DNA of 7,205 nt from Candidatus Woesearchaeota archaeon (GTDB taxonomy: Archaea; Nanobdellota; Nanobdellia; UBA10117; WJKY01): the NCBI GenBank assembly GCA_014728835.1, contig WJKY01000004.1, positions 1 through 7,205 of the forward strand. The letters are read 5' to 3'. Below the pieces are notes generated by a model. It worked only from the letters and a program-made list of their open reading frames with translations, did not search any database and was not told the DNA's origin. The translations under genes and the position numbers were made by a program. This document shows, in pieces, positions 1 to 5,254 of this stretch. Each line of letters begins with the position of its first letter. Positions within the stretch are counted from its first letter, which is position 1.

Positions 1-407
1 ATATGAAAATCAACCAATGCATAATTTGTGTGTCCGATGTTGCGCAGAAAGTGAGAAGCTTCTTTGTAGCCAAGCCCTTTTACATTTTTCACAAGCCAGT
101 CCCTGTCTTGTTTTATTTTCTTGTGCTTGCGGGCTGCGCAGATAAATTCAGCTCTTTTGTTTGGAAAGCGATGCCCCAGCTTTTTCAGCTTAGCAGCAAG
201 CTGTTTTTGGGAAAGTACTGAGAATTTGTTGCATAGCTTGTTTTGGATTTTTATTGCCCGCTCTGCGTGAAAATTTGCAGTTAAAAGACAAAAGCAAAGC
301 TCTGAAAATAAATTTTTATTTGCCTTAAATTCTTTTATTCTTTTGTCTACTAATTGTTTTACTTTGCTTTTTTTTAGTTTTTCAATTTCAGTTAGAAGTT
401 TTTTCAT
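1..407 (-). CDS. ogg: Ogg2-type 8-oxoguanine DNA glycosylase/AP lyase, 3' end beyond the window
   Basis: The minus strand is open from an ATG at 405-407 to the left edge (135 codons visible, C-terminus missing). The protein begins MKKLLTEIEKLKKS and carries FSELCFCLLTANF (about 34-46), LGHRFPNKRAEFI (77-89) and a helix-hairpin-helix segment KGLGYKEASHFLRNIG (110-125), then LVDFH (131-135). This pattern is that of the archaeal Ogg2 family, which removes 8-oxoguanine from DNA and nicks the resulting abasic site. By family knowledge the catalytic Lys is K115 and the catalytic Asp is D133; their spacing of 18 matches what I recall for the Methanocaldococcus jannaschii enzyme (K129/D147). The residue after D133 is Phe, where I recall Arg in relatives. 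No ribosome binding site precedes the ATG; an AT-rich TATA-like stretch lies near 428-437, so a leaderless message is likely. It follows the ChaB gene on the same strand after 37 bases. Confidence 0.9.
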   Translation of the reverse strand, partial: MKKLLTEIEKLKKSKVKQLVDKRIKEFKANKNLFSELCFCLLTANFHAERAIKIQNKLCNKFSVLSQKQLAAKLKKLGHRFPNKRAEFICAARKHKKIKQDRDWLVKNVKGLGYKEASHFLRNIGHTNYALVDFH

Positions 408-444
408 ACTAATAAAAATTTAAAAACAAATAAAAAATTATTGA

Positions 445-669
445 TTATTTCTTAACCCATTTATCGCCTTTTTTCTTATAAACTTTTTTAACAGCTGACC
501 AAGCTACTTTGTTTGCTGTTTCTTCGCGTGATGCGCCTCCGCGCCGTTCAGATGGCTTTTTGTATTGTTTGTATGCATTATTGAAAGCTTTTCTGAAAAT
601 TTCTTGCGCGTGTTTTGGAAGATTGTCTCTTACTCTTTTAGGCAATTCTTTATTTGTTTTATATGGCAT
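445..669 (-). CDS. chaB: ChaB family protein
   Basis: A 74-residue basic protein starting MPYKTNKELPKRVRDNLPKH and ending GDKWVKK. It matches the ChaB family over its full length: N-terminal MPYKTxxELP, central HAQEIFRKAFNNAYKQY (20-36) and C-terminal ASREETANKVAWSAVKKVY (46-64). E. coli ChaB (76 residues) was named as a putative regulator of the cation antiporter ChaA, but its biochemical role is poorly established, and homologues also occur in phages and baculoviruses. No ChaA-like antiporter is present here. The start is fixed by a GGAGGT ribosome binding site seven bases upstream, which lies inside the last codons of the 43-residue gene. The two genes are separated by one base, so they are probably translationally coupled. 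Family assignment is firm; function is open. Confidence 0.93.
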   Translation of the reverse strand: MPYKTNKELPKRVRDNLPKHAQEIFRKAFNNAYKQYKKPSERRGGASREETANKVAWSAVKKVYKKKGDKWVKK

Positions 670-670
670 T

Positions 671-802
671 TTATTTACCTCCTTTTGAATATTTTTTTGC
701 CAAATATGCTTTGTAAGCTTTCATGGCAGCTTTTTTGGTCTTATACATACATTTGCCGCTACCAATTCTCCACTTACCATTTGAACATTTTCTTACTGGC
801 AT
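671..802 (-). CDS. Small basic protein (43 aa), unrecognised
   Basis: ATG at 800-802, stop at 671-673. The protein begins MPVRKCSNGKWRIGSGKCMY, continues with a Lys/Ala/Tyr-rich helix-like stretch (KTKKAAMKAYKAYLAKK, 21-37) and ends YSKGGK. It has two Cys (6 and 18) and a strongly positive charge. A GAGG ribosome binding site lies seven bases upstream (810-813), and its stop is one base from the chaB start, so translation is well supported. I recall similar short proteins of the MPVxKCxNGKWRIGSG type from phage and metagenome data but cannot name a family. The Cys pair is too sparse for a normal zinc finger; a small nucleic-acid-binding protein is only a guess. The pairing with ChaB suggests a small two-gene unit, possibly of mobile or viral origin. 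Confidence 0.8.
   Translation of the reverse strand: MPVRKCSNGKWRIGSGKCMYKTKKAAMKAYKAYLAKKYSKGGK
677..682 (-). promoter_or_regulatory. Ribosome binding site of chaB
   Basis: ACCTCC on the plus strand reads GGAGGT on the minus strand, seven bases before the chaB ATG. It is embedded in the last Gly-Gly-Lys codons of the preceding gene, which ties the two genes together translationally. Confidence 0.85.
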
Positions 803-805
803 GTT

Positions 806-822
806 AAAACCTCGCAGGTTTT
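806..822 (-). promoter_or_regulatory. Hairpin overlapping the ribosome binding site of the 43-aa gene
   Basis: A perfect inverted repeat, AAAACCT-CGC-AGGTTTT on the plus strand (7-bp stem, 3-base loop). Its downstream arm on the minus-strand transcript contains most of the GAGG that serves the ATG at 802. If it folds, it would hide the ribosome binding site, so it may tune translation of the small-protein/chaB pair. Confidence 0.5.
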
Positions 823-830
823 TGACTAGC

Positions 831-847
831 GAAAATCATTGATTTTC
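831..847 (-). other. Inverted repeat in the gap after the ferritin-like gene
   Basis: GAAAATC-ATT-GATTTTC, a 7-bp perfect stem with a 3-base loop, six bases after the ferritin-like stop codon and eight bases from the next hairpin. It could be an RNA 3'-end or processing hairpin, or a dyad operator. It is not followed by a U-run, so a classical intrinsic terminator is not supported. Confidence 0.4.
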
Positions 848-853
848 GTGCAG

Positions 854-1135
854 TTATTTTGTTAGTTCATCTACTTCTTTTTTACCTTCTTCAAGTTCTT
901 TTGTATATTCAGGATCGATTTCCTTTAATAAAGTCTCGAATTCACCGACATGTGTTTTTTCTTCTTTTGCAATGTCAAGCAAAATCTTTTTTATTTTCTC
1001 GTTCTCTGTCAACGCAGCCATTTGCTCATAAAAACTTATTGCATCTAATTCAGCTATTATTCCTGCCCTTAAAATTTCTTTATCTAGATTTTCTTTTTTT
1101 ACTTTATTAAAATCCACAGGCAATTGATGTAACAT
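854..1135 (-). CDS. Encapsulin-type ferritin-like protein (EncFtn/demi-rubrerythrin family)
   Basis: A 93-residue protein with two helices carrying AELDAISFYEQMAA (28-41) and ILLDIAKEEKTHVGEFETLL (51-70). The probable iron ligands are E29, E59 and H62, the same spacing as E32/E62/H65 of encapsulated ferritin, where two half-ferritins pair to build a ferroxidase site that oxidises Fe2+ to Fe3+. The sequence closely resembles, from memory, the ferritin-like domain fused to the N-terminus of Pyrococcus furiosus encapsulin (IIAELDAINLYEQMA, EEKAHVGEF), and it stops where the shell domain would begin. No shell gene and no obvious cargo tail are visible. Translation is supported by GGAGGT seven bases upstream. 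The metal transporter gene lies 50 bases upstream on the same strand, suggesting an iron storage or detoxification pair. Confidence 0.9.
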   Translation of the reverse strand: MLHQLPVDFNKVKKENLDKEILRAGIIAELDAISFYEQMAALTENEKIKKILLDIAKEEKTHVGEFETLLKEIDPEYTKELEEGKKEVDELTK

Positions 1136-1142
1136 TTTTTAC

Positions 1143-1148
1143 ACCTCC
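1143..1148 (-). promoter_or_regulatory. Ribosome binding site of the ferritin-like gene
   Basis: ACCTCC on the plus strand is GGAGGT on the minus strand, seven bases before the ATG at 1135. It confirms that start and shows that this message has a leader. Confidence 0.85.
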
Positions 1149-1185
1149 AATTTTAATAAAAATAAAAATTTGTCGTTAATATAGT

Positions 1186-1665
1186 TTATGCAATAACGCC
1201 AAAAGTTGTATGAATCCATTTACCAACAAAATAAGTTATTATAATTACAAATGCTGTTATGATTAAATGTTCTATTACTGCTTTGTATTTTTGTCTTTTC
1301 TTGGCAACATAATATGAAATTGCTGCAACTAAAAATAATCCCCATACTATGCTTGCTTGAATTGCTTTTTGCATCTCAAGCAAAAGAACAGGTATAATAA
1401 ATGTAATTGCAAAAATGAATTTGCACGCAAATGCGGAAAGTGTAGATTCCCAGATTTCTTTATGGGAGTGCTTGTGCTCTGATTCTTCTGACATGTGAAT
1501 ACCCATTGCATCTGAAAGTGCGTCTGCAATTGCGATAGATATAATTCCGCCAATAACTGCAAGTTCAGACTGGGTACTATAATATAAGCCTATGATTAAT
1601 CCAAGTGTTGTTATTACCCCAGATGTTGAGCCAAAACTAAATCCTATCTTAAGTGAGTGCTTCAT
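1186..1665 (-). CDS. VIT1/CCC1-family iron/manganese transporter, short archaeal form
   Basis: A 159-residue membrane protein with about five hydrophobic segments: 10-30, 35-56, 82-98, 103-121 and 128-150. The N-terminal GSTSGVITTLGLIIGL and the second segment ADALSDAMGIHMSEESE are typical of the VIT1/CCC1 family, which moves Fe2+ or Mn2+ out of the cytoplasm (into vacuoles in plants and yeast). Acidic and Met residues D48, D52, M54 and M58 and the cluster EESEHKHSH (60-68) are candidate metal ligands. The long cytoplasmic metal-binding insert of plant VIT1 is reduced here to this short His/Glu loop. No ribosome binding site precedes the ATG; a TATA-like element about 25 bases upstream points to a leaderless message. 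The adjacent ferritin-like gene supports a role in iron handling. The family is firm, the transported metal is inferred. Confidence 0.88.
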   Translation of the reverse strand: MKHSLKIGFSFGSTSGVITTLGLIIGLYYSTQSELAVIGGIISIAIADALSDAMGIHMSEESEHKHSHKEIWESTLSAFACKFIFAITFIIPVLLLEMQKAIQASIVWGLFLVAAISYYVAKKRQKYKAVIEHLIITAFVIIITYFVGKWIHTTFGVIA

Positions 1666-1684
1666 AAAAAAACTTCATATTTAG

Positions 1685-1694
1685 AATATTTAAT
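1685..1694 (-). promoter_or_regulatory. TATA-like element for the VIT1-type gene
   Basis: ATTAAATATT on the minus strand, centred about 25 bases from the ATG at 1665, the archaeal TATA-to-start distance. It overlaps the stop codon of the upstream glycosylase gene. No ribosome binding site lies between, consistent with leaderless transcription. Confidence 0.45.
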
Positions 1695-2094
1695 GTTTTT
1701 CTAATTTGAAAATTGGATTTAATTCCAAATCTTTAAGCTTTGAAAGTTTTTTGTATTTTGCTGGGTCTCTTTTTCTTAATTTTGATTTCAAAGCTTTAAC
1801 TTCTTTTTCAAAAAAGCCTTTGCTCACCTTAAGTTTTTTATTAGTTAATTTTCTTCCAAGCTTTTTTTGATTGAAATTATAACCGCGTTTGCATGCTTCT
1901 TTGTAAATATTCTTAAGATATGCATTGATATATGGTATTGGATTTTTAACTGCTTTAAATCTATTTAATTGGGGATGATTTTTCCACCCTTTTGTTTTAC
2001 CTTTTAAAACTTCCCGCGCTAGCAAAGCTTCTCTCCAAAGAGCTACAAAGCCTTTTACATCCAAATATTTCGTGTGCATGCTCCAAAGTCTCAT
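1690..2094 (-). CDS. Pyrimidine dimer DNA glycosylase/endonuclease V family protein (PF03013-like)
   Basis: A 134-residue basic protein starting MRLWSMHTKYLDVKGFVALW, then REALLAREVLKGKTKGW (21-37), HPQLNRFK (40-47), a PIPYINAYLKNIYKEA stretch (53-68) and RGYNFNQKKL (70-79). This is the pattern I know from the pyrimidine-dimer glycosylase/endonuclease V family (MRLWSLHPKYLD, LVALWREALLA, HPQL, RGYxF). In T4 endonuclease V the N-terminal amine of Thr2 attacks the dimer-linked sugar and Glu23 is catalytic. Aligning its RE pair with R21-E22 puts E22 at the Glu23 position and R2 at Arg3, which places the start Met where Thr2 should be. Residues 79-134 are Lys-rich with no motif I recognise. No ribosome binding site is visible; the ATG lies about 25 bases from a TATA box shared with rpsB. 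Confidence 0.8.
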   Translation of the reverse strand: MRLWSMHTKYLDVKGFVALWREALLAREVLKGKTKGWKNHPQLNRFKAVKNPIPYINAYLKNIYKEACKRGYNFNQKKLGRKLTNKKLKVSKGFFEKEVKALKSKLRKRDPAKYKKLSKLKDLELNPIFKLEKH

Positions 2095-2115
2095 AAATTT
2101 ATATCAAACATAACC

Positions 2116-2124
2116 TTTAAATAA
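2116..2124. promoter_or_regulatory. Shared palindromic TATA box between the glycosylase gene and rpsB
   Basis: TTTAAATAA sits in a 51-base gap between two divergent genes; its TTTAAA core is self-complementary. The core centre is about 27 bases from the rpsB ATG and about 25 from the minus-strand ATG. Both genes lack ribosome binding sites, so one TATA element could direct leaderless messages both ways. I saw no clear second box. Confidence 0.65.
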
Positions 2125-2145
2125 GCTATTAAAAGATGATATAAC

Positions 2146-2748
2146 ATGGCAGAAACAGAAGACTTACTAGTTCCAATGGAACAATACTTAGCCGCAGGTA
2201 TCCATATCGGAACCAAATTTAGAACAAAAGACATGGAGCCTTTTATCTATAAAGTTAATCCAAACGGATTAAGTGTTTTAAATATTCAAAAAATAGATAA
2301 GCGACTTAGATTAGCTGCTAAATTATTATCTAAATATGATCCAGAAGACATCCTTGTAGTTAGCAGACGTGAAAACGGCTGGCAAGCTGTTAAAACATTT
2401 GCAAAAATTACAAATGTAAAGAGCTATACAGGGCGATATCCAGCTGGTGTTATTACTAATACAAACCTTGACAATTTCTTTGAGCCAGAAATTCTTTTAG
2501 TTATTGATCCATGGCCAGACAAAAATGCAGTTAATGACGCTATTAAAATAGGAATTCCTATCATAGGTCTTTGTGATTCTAATAATACAACAAATAATAT
2601 TGACTTTGTTCTGCCATGCAATAATAAAGGTTCAAAGAGTTTGGCGCTGATATTTAAAATTCTTGCTACTGGTTATTTGCAAGAAAGAGGACATCTTCCA
2701 AAAGACAAAGAAATTGATACACCATTATCAGAATTCATAGGGGAATAA
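2146..2748 (+). CDS. rpsB: Small-subunit ribosomal protein uS2 (archaeal/eukaryotic Sa type)
   Basis: A 200-residue protein with the archaeal uS2 pattern: LLVPMEQYLAAGIHIGTK (7-24), PFIYKVNPNGLSVLNIQKID (32-51), DILVVSRRENGWQAVKTFAK (68-87), GRYPAGVITN (96-105), EPEILLVIDP (113-122), IGIPIIGLCDSNN (135-147) and IDFVLPCNNKGSKSLALIF (152-170). It is the head protein of the small ribosomal subunit and the length is normal for archaea, with no long C-terminal tail. In many archaea this gene sits in a cluster with enolase, RNA polymerase subunits N and K or ribosomal proteins uL13 and uS9; here its upstream neighbour is a divergent repair gene. A MEMO gene follows on the same strand, an arrangement I recall from other archaea. 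The start lacks a ribosome binding site and fits a leaderless message. Confidence 0.97.
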   Translation: MAETEDLLVPMEQYLAAGIHIGTKFRTKDMEPFIYKVNPNGLSVLNIQKIDKRLRLAAKLLSKYDPEDILVVSRRENGWQAVKTFAKITNVKSYTGRYPAGVITNTNLDNFFEPEILLVIDPWPDKNAVNDAIKIGIPIIGLCDSNNTTNNIDFVLPCNNKGSKSLALIFKILATGYLQERGHLPKDKEIDTPLSEFIGE

Positions 2749-2750
2749 AC

Positions 2751-2758
2751 TTTTATTT
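2751..2758 (+). promoter_or_regulatory. TATA-like element for the MEMO gene
   Basis: TTTTATTT, just after the rpsB stop and about 25-27 bases before the ATG at 2780. It supports that ATG rather than the upstream GTG at 2762 as the start, and suggests that the gene can be transcribed apart from rpsB. Confidence 0.45.
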
Positions 2759-2779
2759 CTAGTGTGTGATTATTTGCGT

Positions 2780-3664
2780 ATGGTAGTTAGAAAACCTGCT
2801 GCTGCAGGGACTTTTTATGCACCAGAAGCAAAAGCACTAGATAAACAAGTAGAAGCTTGTTTTTTCTCAGTTCATGGCCCGCAAAAACTTCCAGAGGAAA
2901 AAGATAAAGAGAAAATATTCGGAGCTATTGTTCCGCATGCAGGTTTTATTTACTCAGGTGCTGCAGCTGCATGGGCATACAAAGCAATTGCAGAATCTGA
3001 AAAACCAGATGTTATTATCTTACTTGGTGCTGCGCACACAGGATATGGGAAAATTGCTTCTGTGTGGCAAGGTTCAGACTGGGAAACTCCGTTAGGAACT
3101 GTCGAAATTGATACTGATATAGGAATTAGATTACGCGGCGAATTATGGGATAATGAATTAGAACCTCATTTACAAGAACATTCAATTGAAGTTCAGCTTC
3201 CGTTTTTGCAATATATTTGGAAAGACTTGCCGAAAATATTACCAATTGTTTTTTCAGCACCAACAGAACTTGATGTCTGCACTAAACTAGGTGAACAATT
3301 AGCAAAAGCAATCAAAGAGAGCGGAAAAAAAGTTTTGCTAATTATTAGTTCTGATTTCACACATTATGGTGTAAATTATAATTACCTTCCTTTTATTGGC
3401 AAACCAACTGAGGTGAAAAAAAGAATTTCTGTTTTAGATTATAATGCAATTAAAAAAATTAGAGAAATAGATGCAGAAGGCTTTGTTAAATACATCAAAA
3501 ACACTGCTACAACAATTTGCGGCAAAACTGCAATTGCAGTTGGTTTAGTTGCTTTAAAAGAATTAGGTGCTAAAAAAGGTAAATTACTAAAATATTATAC
3601 ATCAGCTGATGTCACAGGGGAGTGGGGGAATTGTGTCAGCTATGCCTCGCTTATCTTCACATAA
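2780..3664 (+). CDS. MEMO1-family protein (AmmeMemoRadiSam system protein B)
   Basis: The start chosen is the ATG at 2780 (MVVRKPAAAGTFYAP), because VRKPAxAGTFY is the conserved N-terminus of the family; a GTG at 2762 would add six unsupported residues. The 294 residues match the family length (human MEMO1 has 297). Conserved metal-site segments are VPHAGFIYSG (H53), LLGAAHTGYG (H86), SDFTHYG (H195) and TTICGKTAI (C247); HSIEVQLPFL (134-143) and the C-terminal SADVTGEWGNCVSYASLIF are also typical. Human MEMO1 binds iron or copper with the equivalent His/His/Cys and has a dioxygenase-like fold. The archaeal role is unknown; in many genomes it occurs with AMMECR1 and a radical-SAM protein, neither of which is here. 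Its last 63 bases overlap the opposite HD-domain gene. Confidence 0.93.
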   Translation: MVVRKPAAAGTFYAPEAKALDKQVEACFFSVHGPQKLPEEKDKEKIFGAIVPHAGFIYSGAAAAWAYKAIAESEKPDVIILLGAAHTGYGKIASVWQGSDWETPLGTVEIDTDIGIRLRGELWDNELEPHLQEHSIEVQLPFLQYIWKDLPKILPIVFSAPTELDVCTKLGEQLAKAIKESGKKVLLIISSDFTHYGVNYNYLPFIGKPTEVKKRISVLDYNAIKKIREIDAEGFVKYIKNTATTICGKTAIAVGLVALKELGAKKGKLLKYYTSADVTGEWGNCVSYASLIFT

Positions 3665-4306
3665 ATTATTATGCTTCTCTATAAGCTGCTTAAGCATATA
3701 ATAATGTTGATGTATTTTTGATTTGCCTAAGATTTTTGCCGTATTAGTGTGCAGCTTATTATATATTTCCATATGCGCATAAATATTATGTAATATGCTT
3801 TGGGATTTAGCTTCAGAATCATTCCATTTTAAGCTTGGATTAAAATAAGGCATGTGCACTGTTTCGCAATAAGCTATAATACGTTTTACACCGCGCTCTC
3901 CTAGTGCTTCTAAATTGTCAGCATCTTGAATTATTTTTACTTCTATTTCATCCACGGATTTATGAGTTCCCCAAGGTTTTCTATCATCATGCAACAAAAT
4001 TGCTTTCAAAGTTAGTAGTCTTTTATCCATAGGGAAACCAACATCTTCTAAAATATCTCTTGCAATATCTACACTCTTTTCTGGGTGCTTTGAATAGCTT
4101 GGATCTTCTGGGTCATAAATAGTATGACCAAGATCATGTAGCCAACTAGCTGCATAAAGAATATCATCATCAGCAGGAAATTCCTCTCCTTTATTAATTC
4201 TTTGTGATAAATTATAAACCATCTCCATATGTTCAATATCATGACCTTTAGTGGAGTTTTCAAGAATATCTATAGCTGACTGTTTTAGTATATTTCTGTT
4301 ATACAT
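3602..4306 (-). CDS. HD-domain phosphohydrolase
   Basis: A 234-residue protein with a complete HD metal site: GHDIEHMEMVYNLS (21-34; H22, H26), AASWLHDLGH (52-61; H57-D58), KAILLHDD (101-108; H106) and IIQDADNLEALGERGVKRI (125-143; D128, D130). HD enzymes use two metals to remove phosphate from nucleotides or phosphoesters. The QDADNLEALG motif places this one with the YedJ-like group of small HD hydrolases, whose substrates are mostly unsettled. No regulatory domain is attached; residues 150-234 form a helical tail. The last 20 residues are read antisense to the conserved C-terminus of the MEMO gene, which suggests an ancestral stop was lost and the frame extended. It follows the presenilin gene by 40 bases on the same strand. 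No ribosome binding site precedes the ATG. Confidence 0.9.
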   Translation of the reverse strand: MYNRNILKQSAIDILENSTKGHDIEHMEMVYNLSQRINKGEEFPADDDILYAASWLHDLGHTIYDPEDPSYSKHPEKSVDIARDILEDVGFPMDKRLLTLKAILLHDDRKPWGTHKSVDEIEVKIIQDADNLEALGERGVKRIIAYCETVHMPYFNPSLKWNDSEAKSQSILHNIYAHMEIYNKLHTNTAKILGKSKIHQHYYMLKQLIEKHNNLCEDKRGIADTIPPLPCDIS

Positions 4307-4346
4307 AGCGTACTAAGAAATTAAAAAACACTATTAAAGATTTTGT

Positions 4347-5198
4347 TTAGATAAGTAAAGATATAGCAAAAGCAATTATTGAACCAGCTGCTATTGGTGG
4401 CAAAGCAGGTAAGGCTTTGAATTTCTTTGAAATCATTAAAAAGTGAATTACCACAATTCCTACTAAAGCACCTATAATCACTGCGGCCGCAGAAATAATA
4501 CTTTGCGACAGTGCAGATACTGCAAATACAAGTGGAAATGCTATGTCGCCTGTTCCAAGCATCATGTACCTCAAAGATGGTTTTCTTTTTCTTGTTTTTA
4601 GTTTTTCTTGGGTTACAGTTTTCATGCTTTGCGTTAAATCTCTCCAGCTGTTTGGTGAGATTATCATTGGAGTCATACCTCTTTGAATTAATCCTTTTGC
4701 CATGTGCACCATATGTTTGGTTTTGAATACTGCCCAAACATCATAAACAGAAAGTATTACTAAAATAATTATTATAGCAGCAATTGGAAGCAATGCTCCG
4801 AGTTGCGCGCTTACACCTGCTATTGCAATTATGATTGCAATGTTCTGCGTTAGTATGTTCGGCCACAAAAACCGCATTGCTACTACACTTAATGCAAGCA
4901 CTATTGCAAGTGCTCGCCACGGAACAAAAGTTGAAAATACAATATCTGAACCTACAAAAATCAAAAATGCGAATAAAAGTCCAAAAGGAGTTTTATGTTT
5001 TAAAAATTTCAGAGCAAGTAAAATTCCTGCAGTTGCAATTACAAAAATTATTAAAAACCATATCACTGACGGCCCAGCTTCCATCTTTGGCAGCGGAACT
5101 GTTCTAATAATAGTTAAACCAACCCACAAACCAAGCAGCTGAACTAGCATAAACAAAGAAATTTGTGACGCTAAAAGTTGTGGCCTCCAATTATTCAT
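4347..5198 (-). CDS. Presenilin-family intramembrane aspartyl protease (archaeal PSH type)
   Basis: A 283-residue protein with about nine hydrophobic segments: 13-31, 44-63, 71-88, 94-111, 117-130, 134-157, 211-232, 235-256 and 262-283. It carries all three signatures of the presenilin/signal peptide peptidase superfamily: a Tyr-Asp pair in LSVYDVWAV (Y152-D153), a GxGD motif in LGTGDIAFPL (D218) and PAL in ALPALPPIA (264-266). D153 and D218 would be the catalytic pair that cuts substrates inside the membrane. The loop 158-210 is Lys/Arg-rich and probably cytoplasmic. Length and motif spacing match the crystallised archaeal homologue PSH. The natural substrates of archaeal PSH enzymes are unknown. 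The start lies about 26 bases from the palindromic TATA box at 5220-5229 and no ribosome binding site is visible. Confidence 0.94.
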   Translation of the reverse strand: MNNWRPQLLASQISLFMLVQLLGLWVGLTIIRTVPLPKMEAGPSVIWFLIIFVIATAGILLALKFLKHKTPFGLLFAFLIFVGSDIVFSTFVPWRALAIVLALSVVAMRFLWPNILTQNIAIIIAIAGVSAQLGALLPIAAIIIILVILSVYDVWAVFKTKHMVHMAKGLIQRGMTPMIISPNSWRDLTQSMKTVTQEKLKTRKRKPSLRYMMLGTGDIAFPLVFAVSALSQSIISAAAVIIGALVGIVVIHFLMISKKFKALPALPPIAAGSIIAFAISLLI

Positions 5199-5219
5199 AT
5201 TTATGTAGTGTTCAAAAGT

Positions 5220-5229
5220 CTTTATAAAG
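5220..5229. promoter_or_regulatory. Shared palindromic TATA box between the presenilin gene and the 63-aa gene
   Basis: CTTTATAAAG is a perfect 10-base palindrome in the 56-base divergent gap. Its centre is about 26 bases from the minus-strand ATG (5198) and about 30 bases from the plus-strand ATG (5255). Neither gene has a ribosome binding site, so the box can place transcription starts at or just before both ATGs. Confidence 0.65.
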
Positions 5230-5254
5230 GCAACGTTTCTCTATTTATTCAAAG

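Noticed and set aside
3..221. 72-residue plus-strand frame at the left edge
   Set aside because: It is the antisense shadow of the Ogg2 gene, whose helix-hairpin-helix and catalytic residues are clear on the minus strand.
2762..2779. Upstream GTG start for the MEMO gene
   Set aside because: The added residues (MCDYLR) are not part of the family N-terminus; ATG 2780 gives the conserved VRKPAAAGTFY start with a TATA-like box about 26 bases before it.
4321..4737. 138-residue minus-strand frame inside the presenilin gene
   Set aside because: It is the alternate frame of a gene with complete family motifs and shows no domain of its own.
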